Origin: Linanthus parryae
Taxonomy: Eukaryota; Streptophyta; Magnoliopsida; Ericales; Polemoniaceae
Assembly (NCBI GenBank): GCA_023055425.1
Contig: JALGPY010000003.1
Span: 72,577,491 to 72,641,490, forward strand
Reading direction: 5' to 3'
Length of the DNA: 64,000 bases
A program made the position numbers and the translations under genes. Positions 20,321-31,690 of this stretch are shown one piece after another. The notes under the pieces were generated by a model that was not told the origin of the DNA, searched no databases, and saw only the letters and a program-made list of their open reading frames with translations. Within the stretch, counting starts at the first letter, position 1, and every line of letters starts with the position of its first letter.

Positions 20321-21937
20321 TTACATGCGTTACACAAGTGTACAGTCAATGTAACAAAGTGAGTATTTGAGACTCCATTTATCGTTCCCACAGAGACAGA
20401 TATTGGATTACCGTTTAATCAGAAATTAGGGTTTCAGAGTAAAAACGTAAAAAAGTAAAAGGAGGAGTTTGGTTGAGTTGATTGTACTAAACTACGTATT
20501 GAAAGTAAGTAACTGAAATAAACAATATCTTATGGTATGATTTTCTGAGAATATCTTTCGGTTGTAACAACTCGGTTTTGGGATACTAGGTTTTTTGGGA
20601 TCCCCTAGGGTTCATCAGTTTTTTAGATTTTGTATGAAAACGCAGTCAAATCTACTTATGCCACGTAATTAGTTGTGTAATCTTCTCTCGGTCTCATACA
20701 CGTTTTCTCGTTTTTGCATATTTTCGGGTCCTCTCGGTCCACCTAGATATGCAGATTCGTTCTGAGGTCCTTAGATCTCCTCTCGGTCTCACTCAATTCC
20801 TACAACACACTTCGCCTCTCGGTCTGGCTACTCCTAACACGATCTATGCACTCTGGCTACTCCTAAGACACTTTGCCTCTCAGTCCATGATTTGATACGG
20901 GAATAAAATATGTCTTTTTCTTCCTAACCTAGTTCGGTCACTCTCGTGCACCAGGTCATATCTGTAGTAATACTGGTTGATCACTCCGTTCATACATGAA
21001 AATAAGCATCGAATAAAGAAATGTAAGTTGAACGTAAAACTGCATTAAGATCCGAAGATCATGAATCCATATCAAAAAATCTCGAAGAACAAAATCTGAA
21101 CCCTAGGTTCACCGAGGAACCTAGGTAAAAGTTTAACTACTAAAAACTGACATAATAAAGATAATAATGTTTGGAGAGAGAAATAGAGAATCAAATGAAT
21201 AATCTCGAAATCTGGTGATCCTGCTCCGAAATTGTTTGGGTTGAGGTCCATTTTATATTGCACAAGTTTCCATAAAGTTTTCTGAAATTATGAAACTGCC
21301 ACTATGCTCGAAATTTCCGAAAAAAAAGTACTCCATTCAAAATCCCGTTACCTCCTCACAATCCGAGTCAGGAAGCTTCCAGTAACTTTGGCCTGCGTTT
21401 TGACCCGAAACTTGTCAAATTACCAAAATACTCCTAGGTCAAAACGGCCCTAAAATTTTGTCCACTCCTGAATCTGGTCATGAGAAAACTGCTGACTGCA
21501 TTTGGACGACAAAATCCAAACTTAACTCCGAAAACACAGGCCCGGTGTCAAAATTACCAACATACCGATGCTTGGGCGTCGCTAAGAGGGACCCACACCG
21601 CGTGGGTTAATTTTTCGGCTAGACTTCGTTTCAGCATTATGACCTATTTTCGAAAATCTCTTGACGTCTACTTTCTTCTGCCGCTAGTCTCACTTCAAAA
21701 TTCCAAGTAGAACTTAAGTTATTGTCAACCGAGTATAGCCCATTCATTCTCGGTTCTGGAGTTTCTTGCCGTCTCGGTCGGTTTTTAATGCCCGTTTTTC
21801 CTTAAGTCTTTCTGTTTTTCGTTCCACTCACCCTTGTACCAGCCTCGCTCAAATCCGGTCCTAAGCATTTTCTGTACGTTTCCCGAGGCAATCTTGGTTC
21901 TGTCTCGGCATGCATCACAATGCACTTCCTGAACATG
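20321..21937. other. Unclassified sequence with CTCTCGGTC-like repeats
   Basis: No convincing ORF, LTR or known gene. It contains many variants of CTCTCGGTC(T/C) (for example near 20685, 20731, 20780 and 20815) and a short tandem pair beginning CTGGCTACTCCTAA near 20825 and 20852. It is the sequence into which array C inserted. It may be host intergenic DNA or an old unrecognised repeat. Confidence 0.5.
21933..21937 (+). repeat. Target-site duplication, left of array C (ACATG)
   Basis: ACATG directly precedes LTR C1. An identical ACATG at 45099-45103 directly follows LTR C3. This bounds the whole 23-kb array as one insertion. Confidence 0.88.
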
Positions 21938-23340
21938 TGTTGCAATTGTGCCCTAGAGGCAATCAATTAATTGTGACAAATATATGGATTTACAATTCAT
22001 TATGTTATCGATATGGAGATATGTTAACATGAATGAAGTCCTTAGAATATAAGTGTTATATTCTTAAATATCCCTAGTCAATTATAATGATTAATGGGAC
22101 AATCATGTATAGACTAGTATGGGGTTGGATTGATATGGAGATATCACGATCCAACACATGGGTATGCATTAGGAGTAATGGCATACTTGATTGACCCACA
22201 ACGAGAAGGATACAATCGCTTCTCGTAGTGCTAATAATATTGCAATCCTTAGAATTGAAGTCACTTGATACTCTAGTTGTGAAATATTGTGCTTTGATTT
22301 TATCAAACATTACACCGTAACTGGGTAATCATAAAGGTAGCTATCGGGCATGATAGGAAGCAAGCTTAGAGATCGTAGTGATGTAGAGAGGATTTGTCCC
22401 TCCCACATAATGGGAGCAAATATCCACGGCCACTCGAGGGATGAGGCTTATTGAATGTCTGGCCAGACTCAGATAAATCAATATGGAGATATTGATGTTA
22501 TCTGCTTGCATAAGCATATTCCAAGGATCGAGGAACTATGAATTGGATATACAAGTGTGACTATTTATGTCTCGTGTCCAATCCAGATATGGAGACAAAG
22601 AGATAGTGCAATATGATATATTGGGCACACGAGGTTTTTCGGGATCACTGACTGTTTCTATTAGTTGGATGGCATGGATGTGTTGCTAGACACCGCTCCA
22701 TGTTAGTAATAAGTTACTACCAACTAAGTTGAAACCTATGGGGTCACACGTCAAATAGAGTTGAACTAGATTTGGGATTAATTAATATGATTAATTAATA
22801 AGAAGGATCAATGTACAACACCTTGAAAACTTAGGACTATTTGCAAGGAAGGGACTAATCCAAGTTCATGTAGAACCAGGAAGGGTCTTTATGTAGTTAA
22901 CAAGGAGTTGTTGGACTATATAAAGGATGCCCTAGCTTCCTTCCCACTAATGTTAATGCTCATAATATAAGTGAGTGGGAGAGAAATCAAGAGAGAGCAA
23001 GAGACAAGCCAAAGGGCCGAAGCCCCTTAGCCGTCCCTTACCCACCGTCGGCCACAAGAGGAGGCCGATCCTCTTGTGTCCTTGTTGTGTGATTCGTTCT
23101 TCCCTCTTCCTCCGGTCCAAGCTAGCACTAGGAGAAGTAAGAATCTAGATCTCACCTCTAGACGTGGATCAACCGTAGAGACGAGGACACTATTCTTCGT
23201 GTGATCTCCCAAATCACAAGGTACACATCTTCTATGTCCTTCTCATCATGTTATGATGAATATTCCTGTGATCCTTGGTGGGCTTTGAGTAGGATTAAAT
23301 TTTTATTATTCCGCTGCGTTACCTACGTCAAAACCCCATA
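21938..23340 (+). repeat. LTR C1 (first LTR of array)
   Basis: 1403 bp; starts TGTTGCAATTGTGCCC and ends AAAACCCCATA, a variant of the family end CCCAACA. A TATA-like TATATAAAGG lies at 22917-22926. It is followed by the PBS. Confidence 0.93.
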
Positions 23341-23341
23341 G

Positions 23342-23356
23342 TGGTATCAGAGCCAC
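23342..23356 (+). promoter_or_regulatory. Primer-binding site, array C first internal copy
   Basis: TGGTATCAGAGCCAC, complementary to the 3' end of initiator tRNA-Met, one base after the LTR. Confidence 0.92.
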
Positions 23357-24030
23357 ATGTCGTAGTGCATAACATGATTTTATGTGTTACGATTTCAGTT
23401 TTACACCATTTTAGTTCATATTACGCAAAACTTAAATTAATTGGCATAGTAGATGCAATAAACAAGATCTAATTTAGCATTGGATGTGTAAATTAATGAG
23501 TTTGATCACATGAGATGTGTGGTTTTTGGATCTTGATCTAGGGTTTGGGCACATACTTGGAAAAGGGATTTTTTTAGTATGGAAACAATTAAACTTGGGC
23601 ATCAAGGCATAAGGGCGTTTTGGAAACAACCCAAACAAGGAATGAATTTTTTAAGGAAACAATTCCATGAATTGTTTATGGAAACAATTCCATGAATTGT
23701 TTATGGAAACAATTCCATTATTTTTTTTATGGAAACAATTCAAAAGAGGAGGAGTGGCCCATTGGACCGCCCACCTCCTTGCTTGCCGCCCAAGACGCGC
23801 GGCCCTAAGGGCCAGCGCACCCTAGCGCATGGCCTAGCCTAGCGCGACGGTCCCTTGGTTGATTTTGGCCATTCTTTGGTAAATCTCTTGGACCGTTTTG
23901 ACCCTAGTATGTCCAAAACAACTAAAATTGAACAAGCGCGTTAAAAATTGGTTTTAGTTGTACTATGCGCTTTGTTGCATGGTGGATGGATATGGCCTAG
24001 GTTGTGGATATTTTATGTTTTTGTGGTTTG

Positions 24031-24091
24031 GTTACGGCCTGCGAGCTGATCAAATTAATGTAATAATTAATTAGGTTTTACGGCCTGCAAT
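24031..24091 (+). repeat. Paired leader repeat (TTACGGCCTGC), array C first copy
   Basis: GTTACGGCCTGCGAG (24031-24045) and TTTACGGCCTGCAAT (24077-24091) flank an AT-rich, partly palindromic spacer (ATTAATGTAATAATTAATT). The same arrangement occurs in C second copy, D and E. Confidence 0.75.
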
Positions 24092-24694
24092 TCGTTTGTC
24101 TCCTCAACATGTGAGGCTTTATTTATTTATTTATTCTAGATGTTATGCTAGAATTAGAAATATTTAGATGTTAGCCAAGAGCATGGAAAAGAAGACCGGA
24201 GAACCAAAGAAGCCAAAAGACGACGAGGACTCCCTACCCTAGGCGCACAGCTATCGTGTAGCACATGGAGATGAGCTTGTCACTTTAGGGCACATAGATA
24301 TTATCATTGGCTTGGTAATATCTTAGTCTAGGGGTCCTATCCATGCCACGTGAATTTTTCTTTTATGGATGTTTATTATTTATGTCTTGTTATTTATTTG
24401 TGTGTGTATGGCGATACTAGCAAAACGTTAACAAGATAATAATAAACAAATATGGTCTTTTTTTGTGGATAGCCCAATCCAAATAAGTATATCATGTTGA
24501 TATGATCAACCTAACGAATAATGAGAATTAAATCCCTCAAATAGAATATTGCGTTTTGCCTTCTCTTGCCTAAACACCCTTCATGATCAGGGTCTATTAA
24601 AATTCGGGCTTGCCAAAGCAAGGCGATTTTAATTCAACATGATGTGTTGCGGACGACACAAGCAAGTCATGTGTGTATGTTGAAGCAAGAGGTT

Positions 24695-24699
24695 GGACG
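24695..24699 (+). repeat. Target-site duplication, left of element D (GGACG)
   Basis: Identical to 33128-33132. The unoccupied site survives in C's second copy at 39747-39751. Confidence 0.95.
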
Positions 24700-26136
24700 T
24701 GTTGGAATAGATGCCCTAGAGGCAATCATAGATTTAGCATGAACAATGTTTTGGCTAGAATATTCATTTATTATTTATGGTGATATTTAATATAATGAAG
24801 TCCTTAGATAAATTGTGTTATTTATCTTAAATGTCCCTAGTCCATTATATTGATTAACAGGACGATCAAATATAGACTAGTATATGGGTAGATTGATATG
24901 GAGATATCAAGTCTAACATATGGGTATGCATTAGGAGTAATGGCATACTGGATTGACCCACGACGAAAAGGATACATTAGATTATGTGAAGTCACAATCG
25001 CTTTTCGTAGTGCTAATATTATTGCAATCCTTGGACTTGAAGTCACTAGATACTCTAGTTGTGAAATATTGCGCTTTGATGTTATCAAACATTACACCGT
25101 AACTGGGTAATCATAAAGGTGGCTATCGGGCGTGATAGGAAGCAAGCTTAGAGATCGTAGTGATGTAGATAGGATTTGTCCCTCCCACATAATGGGGTAA
25201 ATATCCACGGCCACTCGAGGGATGAGGCTTATTGAATGTCTGGCCAGACTCAGATAAATTAATATATAGATATTAGTGTTATCTGCAAGTATAAGCATAT
25301 TCCCGGGATCGAGGAACTATGGATTGGATATACGAGTGTGACTATTTATGTCTCGTGTCCAATCCGGATATGGAGACAAAGGGATAATGCAATATGACAT
25401 ATTGGGCACAAAGGTTTGTCGGGATCACTGACTATTTCTATTGGTTGGGTTGCATGGATGTGTTGCTAGACACCGCTCCATGTTAGTAATAGTTACTACC
25501 AACTATATGGAAACATATGGGGTCACACCTCAAATAGAGTAGAGCTAGATTTGGGATTAATTAATATGGAATAATTAATAGAAGGATCATTGTGCAACAC
25601 CTTGCAAACTTAGTAGGACTAATTTGCAAGGAAGGGAATAGTTCTAGTCCTACTAGAATTAGGAAACTCTTTTATGGAAACAACAAGGAGTTGTTGGAGT
25701 ATATAAAGGAGGCTCTAGCTTCCTTCCCACTTGATGAGTTATTATTAGTCATAACACAAAAGTGGGAGAGAGCAAAAAGAGAGAGCAAGACAAGGAGCTA
25801 GGGTCGAAACCCTAGCCACCCGTCCGCCCCTCTACCCGACGGCAAAGAGAGGCCGCCCCTCTCTTGTGCCTTTGGTGATTTGTTGCTTTGATCTTCATCC
25901 CTCTTCCTCCAAGGTTCAAGCTAGCACTTGATTGAAGGAAGAATCTAGATCTCACCTCTAGACGTGGATCAACCGTAGAGACGAGGACATCATTCTTCGT
26001 GTGATCTCACAAATCAAAAGGTACACATCTTCTATGTCCTTGATCATGTTATGATGTCTCTTCCTGTGATCCTTGGTGGGCTTTGAGTAGGATTAATTTT
26101 GTTATTCCGCTGCGTTACCTACGTCAAAACCCAACA
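24700..26136 (+). repeat. 5' LTR of element D
   Basis: 1437 bp, TGTTGGAATAG... to ...AAACCCAACA. Near-identical to 31691-33127. Confidence 0.97.
25700..25709 (+). promoter_or_regulatory. TATA box of element D 5' LTR
   Basis: TATATAAAGG, also at 32691-32700 in the 3' LTR and conserved in C and E LTRs. Probable core promoter for genomic RNA. Confidence 0.6.
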
Positions 26137-26137
26137 G

Positions 26138-26152
26138 TGGTATCAGAGCCAC
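26138..26152 (+). promoter_or_regulatory. Primer-binding site of element D
   Basis: TGGTATCAGAGCCAC, initiator Met-tRNA type, one base after the LTR. Confidence 0.95.
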
Positions 26153-27740
26153 AGGTCGTAGAGCATAACATGATATTATGTGTTTACGATTTCAGTTCAT
26201 ACACCGTATTATTGTTTATTACGCAAAAACTGAAAAATTGGCATAGTGGATGCAATATTGAATTTGATTCAATCAAACAAGACCCAATTTAACATTGGAT
26301 GTTAGAATTGGTGAGTTTAATCACATAGGATGTGAATAATTGGGTTCTTGAAAAATTAGGGTTCATGGGCACATGATTGAAAAGGGGTTTTCAATTATGG
26401 AAATAAAATTATGGAAATAAATCCATATGGAAACAACCTTGCTTGGGAAACAAGGAAGGAGGAAGGGGACTAGGGCCGAAACCCTAGCCGCCCGCCCCTC
26501 CCTTGCGCGCCAAGCAAGGCCGCGGCCTCCTAGGCGTGCGGCGGTCCTAGGGTTCGGGCCACTGGTTGGCTTGGACCCTTTGGACCGTTGTGAAACCCTA
26601 GTTACCCAATTTCATTAAAATTAAACAAGCGCGTTAAAAATTTGTTTTAACTGTATTATGTGCTTTATTGCATGGTGGATGGATATGGCCTAGGATTGTG
26701 GATGTTTATTGTTTTGTGGTTCGGTTTACGGCCTGCGAGCTGATCAAATTAATGTAATAATTAATTAAGTTTTACGGCCTGCGAGTCGTTCTTTTTCTCC
26801 TCGACATGTGAGGCTTTTGTTATTTATTTATTCTAGATGTTAGGCTAGAATTAGAAATATTTAGATGATAGCCAAGAACATGGAGAAGAAGACCGGAGAA
26901 CCAAGGGAGCCAAAAGACATCCCTAGGCGCAGCTATGGTGGAGCACATGGAGATGAGCTCGGCACTTTAGGGCTATTAGATATTATCATTGGCTTGATAA
27001 TATCATTAGTCTAGAGGCCATATTCATGCCACGTTTTTTTAATTTTGTGGATGTTTATTATTCATGCCTTGTTATTTATTTTGTGTGTATGGCGCTACAA
27101 GCAAAACGATAACAAGATAATAATAAACAAGGTTGGTCTTTTATTGTGGATAGCCCAATCCAAATAAGTTGACCATGTTGATAAAGATCAACCAAACAAA
27201 TTAAAAGAAATCCCTCAATTAAATATTGCGTTTTGCCTTCTCTTGCCAAAACACCCTTCATGATCATGCCCTATTAAAATTCGGGCTTGCCAAAGCAAGG
27301 CGATTTTAATTTTTCATGATGTGTTGCGGACGACGCAAGCTAGTAATGCGTGTATGTTGAAAGCAAGAGGTTGGACGCAACTAGGCAAGAGTCAATTAAG
27401 ATTGATGAGTTTAGAGGCATGACAATTAGGAGTTATCCAATTGGATAAAGAATAAAAGGAATTTATTCACCTAATTGGACCAAGAGTTGTATGGGATGCA
27501 ATTGGAATGGTTCCTACCTAAATAACCAATTCTTGGGTGACTTGCCAAAGCAAGCTCAAGAAGAAGTGAAAAGGGATCTTGGACCCACTGGAAAGTATAA
27601 AGATATTTTCCGCTTTAATAGTGAGGGCTATTAAACCGAGAAAAATAGTGGGAGCTATATTTAATGATCTAGCCATTGTTAAATATAGTTAAATTGTTCA
27701 AAATACTAAATTGCATATTTCTCGTTTTGTAGAATACCAA
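26153..27740 (+). other. Long leader of element D
   Basis: About 1.6 kb between PBS and start codon without a supported ORF. It includes a GC-rich segment (26460-26560), the paired CGGCCTGC repeat (26725-26785) and blocks shared with C and E. It probably holds packaging and translation-control signals; this is inference from position. Confidence 0.7.
26725..26785 (+). repeat. Paired leader repeat (TTTACGGCCTGCGAG), element D
   Basis: Two exact 15-nt copies at 26725-26739 and 26771-26785, offset by 46 nt, separated by an AT-rich partly palindromic spacer. Conserved in all Angela-like copies here. Confidence 0.85.
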
Positions 27741-30700
27741 ATGGCAAACAACAATGCATCGAGTTCATCCCTACGATCTGTCCTTGAAAAGAATAAATTG
27801 TCTGGAACAAATTTCCTTGACTGGTACAGAAACTTGAGGATTGTCCTCAAGCAAGAAAAGAAGCTGTACGTCTTGGACACTCCAATCCCTGACCCACCAC
27901 AAGATGAGTCTCTATTAGCGGAAGTAAGGGCACGTCAGAAACATATTGATGATTCTAATGACGTGACTTGCCTCATGCTTTGTACCATGACTGGTGAGCT
28001 TCAGAAGCAACACGAGAACATGGAAGCCTATGATATGATCAGACACTTGAAACAATTGTTTCAGGAACAAGCAAGGCATGAGCGCTATGAAGTGTCTAAA
28101 GCGTTGTTCAAAAGTAGTCTTGCAGAGGGGAATCCAGTAGGCCCTCATGTACTCCGAATGATCGGATACATAGAGAACCTTGAGAGACTGGGGTTCCCAC
28201 TCGGCCAGGACTTGGCGACTGATCTCGTCTTGCAATCGTTGCATGACAGTTATAATCAGTTCATTATGAACTATAATATGAATGAGATCAACAAGTCTTT
28301 GCCAGACCTATTGAACATGCTAAAGACAGCTGAGCAAAGCATCAATAAAGGCAAGGGCAAAGCCATAATGATGGTGCACAAGAAGAAGAGCAATTCAGTT
28401 GCATCTACTTCAAAGGGAAAACGCAAGAAAGTTGCGAAATCCAAGGAAGCCCTAAAGCCTAGTGGAGGCGTGGCTAAAGGTGAGTGTCACTACTGCAGCC
28501 AGCCGGGTCACTGGAGGAGGAATTGCCCTAAGTATCTGGAGGATAAGAAGCTTGGAATAGTGATTCCACCACCACCAGGTATTTATGTTATAGACGTCAA
28601 TCTTTCTATTTCATCATCCTGGGTATTGGATACCGGATGTGGTTCTCACATTTGTCGTAATGTGCAGGATTTGAAAAGAAGTAGAAGATTGCGAAAAGGG
28701 GAGATAGACTTGCGCGTCGGGAATGGAGCAAAGGTTGCTGCATTAGCTGTAGGCGTTTATGAGCTATCTTTGCCTTCTGGACTTTATTTAGAATTAGACA
28801 ATTGCTTTTATGTGCCTGCTATGAGCAGAAACATTATTTCCGTTTCTTGTTTGGACGAGAAAGGTTTTTCTATTTCAATAAAGGACAAGTGTTGCTCCAT
28901 TTATTTTGATAGTATGCACTATTGTAGTGCGCATTTGTCTAATGGATTGTATATCCTTGATCTAAATAATCCAATCTATAATATAAATACTAAAAGGATT
29001 AAAACTAATAATTTAAATCCTACATATCTATGGCACTGTCGTTTAGGCCATATAAATGAGAAACGCATATCTAGACTCCATAAGGATGGACTTCTAGACT
29101 CATTTGATTTGGAATCATATGAGACATGTGAATCTTGTTTATTAGGAAAAATGACAAAGTCCCCTTTCAATAAGAAAGGCGAGCGGACTAGTGAGTTATT
29201 GGCACTCATACATACTGATGTATGCGGACCATTCCCCACGCCTGCCAGAGGTGGTTATACCTACTTCATCACATTTACTGATGATTTCAGTAGATATGGA
29301 TTTGTATACCTTATGAAGGCCAAATCCGAATCCTTTGAATTGTTCAAAGAATTCAAGAGTAAAGTAGAGAAGCAACTTGGCAAGAGTATTAAAGCTCTAC
29401 GATCGGATCGTGGGGGAGAATACTTAAGCCAAGAGTTTGATGAGTATCTTAGAGAGTGTAGGATAGTATCCCAGCTCACTCCACCCGGAACACCACAATG
29501 GAATGGTGTATCTGAGAGGAGGAATCGCACTCTATTAGATATGGTGCGATCTATGATGTCTCAAACAGATCTTCTGATATCCTTTTGGGGACATGCTCCA
29601 ATGACGGCAGCTTTTACCATTAACCGTGTTCCATCCAAATCAGTCATGAAGACGCCATATGAGATATGGACTGGGAAGCGTCCCATAGTGTCGTTTATGA
29701 AGATTTGGGGCTGCGACGTCTATGTAAAGCGTTTACAAACAGACAAGCTCGGGCCTAAAGCGGATAAGTGTAAGTTTGTGGGATATCCTAAGGAGACTAA
29801 AGGATATTACTTCTATAACCCTACCGAGAACAAAGTGTTTGTTGCTCGGACCGGCGTGTTTCTAGAAAGAGAACTAGTCTCCAAAGAAGCAAGTGGGAGG
29901 GTTGTAGAACTTGAAGAAATTCATGAACCACAAACCACTGAACCAATAATGGAACATGAACAGGAACCACAAGAAGTTGTGGAAGAACCTGTTCAGGTAA
30001 CACAGGAACTCCGTAGATCAGGAAGAGTGCGTCATGAGCCAGAGAGGTATGGACTTCTCGTGACTGAGCCCGATGACGTACCACTCATTGATGATGAGCC
30101 TGCAAACTATGGAGAAGCCATGAGTGGCCCAGACTCTAAGAAGTGGCTAGAAGCCATGAGATCCGAAATGGATTCCATGTACACCAACAAAGTATGGACT
30201 TTGGTGGAACCACCCGAAGGGGCTCAACCCATAGGGTGCAAGTGGGTCTTCAAGAAGAAGACCGACATGGATGGCAAGGTAGTTGCCTATAAGGGGCGAT
30301 TGGTGGCCAAAGGTTATAGACAGATTCATGGTATTGACTATGATGAGACCTTTTCACCAGTCGCCATGACTAAATCCATTCGAATCTTACTTGCTATTGC
30401 AGCATACTACGACTATGAGATTTGGCAAATGGATGTCAAAACAGCGTTCCTTTATGGGAACCTCCTTGAGGATGTGTACATGACACAGCCAGAGGTTTTT
30501 GAGGATCCAGAGAATACCAATAAAGTCTGTAAGCTGCAAAGGTCCATTTATGGATTAAAGCAAGCTTCTAGGAGCTGGAATCGACGTTTTGATGACGCGG
30601 TCAAAGAGTTTGGCTTCATCAAGAACGAAGATGAGCCTTGTGTTTACAAGAAGGTTAGTGGGAGCTCTATAGTATTTCTGGTCTTGTATGTGGATGACAT

Positions 30701-31676
30701 ACTAATCATTGGCAATAATATTCCTACTCTGCAATCTGTTAAAGATTGGCTAGGAAAGTGCTTTGCGATGAAAGACTTAGGAGACGCAGCCTATATACTG
30801 GGTATAAAGATCTATAGAGATATATCTAAAAGGCTGCTTGGCCTAAGTCAGAGTACATATATTGACAAGGTGTTGAAGAGGTTCAACATGCAAGATTCCA
30901 AGAAGGGATTCTTGCCCATGTCACATGGAGTCACTCTTTCCAAGAATGACTGTCCCTCCAACGAGATGGAGAAGGACCGCATGAGCAGGATACCCTATGC
31001 TTCGGCCATAGGATCCATCATGTACGCCATGCTATGTACTAGACCAGACGTATCATACGCGTTGAGTATGGTGAGCAGATATCAGTCCAATCCGGGTGAG
31101 AGTCACTGGATTGCTGTCAAGAACATCCTAAAGTACTTGAGAAGAACTAAGGATGTATTCTTGATATTTGGAGGAATGGAAGAGCTAAGTGTAAAGGGTT
31201 ACACTGACGCAAGCTTCCAAACCGACAAGGATGATTACATATCGCAGTCTGGATACGTGTTTTGCCTGAATGGAGGAGCTGTGAGCTGGAAGAGTTCCAA
31301 GCAAGGCACAGTTGCTGATTCTACAACAGAAGCTGAGTACATTGCTGCTGCGGAAGCGGCGAAAGAGGCAGTATGGATAAAGAAGTTTATCACTGAGCTC
31401 GGTGTGGTCCCTAGCATAGTGGATCCCGTAGAGTTGTACTGTGACAACTCTGGGGCAATCGCACAGGCAAAGGAACCAAGATCGCACCAAAAGTCAAAGC
31501 ATGTACTTAGGAGATTCCATCTTATTCGTGATATGATCAATCGAGGAGATGTGAAGATATGCAAGATTCCGACAGATGACAACGTGTCAGATCCGCTCAC
31601 GAAACCTCTTGCGCAGCGAAAGCATGAAGGGCACGCCAGATCTATAGGCATACGAGATGCGCCAGATTGGCTCTAG
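27741..31676 (+). CDS. gag-pol polyprotein of element D (Ty1/copia, uninterrupted)
   Basis: 1311 aa. I take ATG 27741 (MANNNASSSS) rather than the in-frame ATG at 27711 because element E's ORF begins MANNSSSS at the equivalent place. Gag (about residues 10-230) ends in a CCHC knuckle near 249-262 (CHYCSQPGHWRRNC). Protease DTG is at about 297-299. The integrase zinc region (WHCRLGH) follows, then the DD35E core with D493, D556 and E592. RT has YVDD at about 983-986. RNase H carries GYTDAS, ADSTTEAEY and LYCDNSGA. The order gag-PR-IN-RT-RH defines copia. All catalytic motifs look intact. It would act in cytoplasmic virus-like particles, and in the nucleus for integration. Confidence 0.97.
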   Translation: MANNNASSSSLRSVLEKNKLSGTNFLDWYRNLRIVLKQEKKLYVLDTPIPDPPQDESLLAEVRARQKHIDDSNDVTCLMLCTMTGELQKQHENMEAYDMIRHLKQLFQEQARHERYEVSKALFKSSLAEGNPVGPHVLRMIGYIENLERLGFPLGQDLATDLVLQSLHDSYNQFIMNYNMNEINKSLPDLLNMLKTAEQSINKGKGKAIMMVHKKKSNSVASTSKGKRKKVAKSKEALKPSGGVAKGECHYCSQPGHWRRNCPKYLEDKKLGIVIPPPPGIYVIDVNLSISSSWVLDTGCGSHICRNVQDLKRSRRLRKGEIDLRVGNGAKVAALAVGVYELSLPSGLYLELDNCFYVPAMSRNIISVSCLDEKGFSISIKDKCCSIYFDSMHYCSAHLSNGLYILDLNNPIYNINTKRIKTNNLNPTYLWHCRLGHINEKRISRLHKDGLLDSFDLESYETCESCLLGKMTKSPFNKKGERTSELLALIHTDVCGPFPTPARGGYTYFITFTDDFSRYGFVYLMKAKSESFELFKEFKSKVEKQLGKSIKALRSDRGGEYLSQEFDEYLRECRIVSQLTPPGTPQWNGVSERRNRTLLDMVRSMMSQTDLLISFWGHAPMTAAFTINRVPSKSVMKTPYEIWTGKRPIVSFMKIWGCDVYVKRLQTDKLGPKADKCKFVGYPKETKGYYFYNPTENKVFVARTGVFLERELVSKEASGRVVELEEIHEPQTTEPIMEHEQEPQEVVEEPVQVTQELRRSGRVRHEPERYGLLVTEPDDVPLIDDEPANYGEAMSGPDSKKWLEAMRSEMDSMYTNKVWTLVEPPEGAQPIGCKWVFKKKTDMDGKVVAYKGRLVAKGYRQIHGIDYDETFSPVAMTKSIRILLAIAAYYDYEIWQMDVKTAFLYGNLLEDVYMTQPEVFEDPENTNKVCKLQRSIYGLKQASRSWNRRFDDAVKEFGFIKNEDEPCVYKKVSGSSIVFLVLYVDDILIIGNNIPTLQSVKDWLGKCFAMKDLGDAAYILGIKIYRDISKRLLGLSQSTYIDKVLKRFNMQDSKKGFLPMSHGVTLSKNDCPSNEMEKDRMSRIPYASAIGSIMYAMLCTRPDVSYALSMVSRYQSNPGESHWIAVKNILKYLRRTKDVFLIFGGMEELSVKGYTDASFQTDKDDYISQSGYVFCLNGGAVSWKSSKQGTVADSTTEAEYIAAAEAAKEAVWIKKFITELGVVPSIVDPVELYCDNSGAIAQAKEPRSHQKSKHVLRRFHLIRDMINRGDVKICKIPTDDNVSDPLTKPLAQRKHEGHARSIGIRDAPDWL

Positions 31677-31679
31677 TGC

Positions 31680-31690
31680 AAGTGGGAGAC
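31680..31690 (+). promoter_or_regulatory. Polypurine tract of element D
   Basis: AAGTGGGAGAC directly before the 3' LTR. The identical string precedes LTR C2, LTR C3 and E's 3' LTR. Confidence 0.85.

Larger units (their letters stand above)
23357..24699 (+). other. Leader (5' untranslated) of array C first copy, left part
   Basis: Long non-coding leader without a supported ORF. It contains three tandem-like copies of a GGAAACAATTCCATGAATTG-type motif (about 23657-23740), GC-rich sequence (23760-23860), and the paired CGGCCTGC repeat (24031-24091). It is broken by element D at 24699 and resumes at 33128. Confidence 0.7.

Noticed and set aside
24837..25298. Small open frames repeated in D's two LTRs (and similar in E's LTRs)
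   Set aside because: Identical duplicates arise because the LTRs are duplicates; no conservation of frame in C or G LTRs and no domain.
27711..27740. The upstream in-frame ATG at 27711 as start of D's polyprotein
   Set aside because: The homologous start in E is at the MANN position and the extra ten codons are not conserved there.
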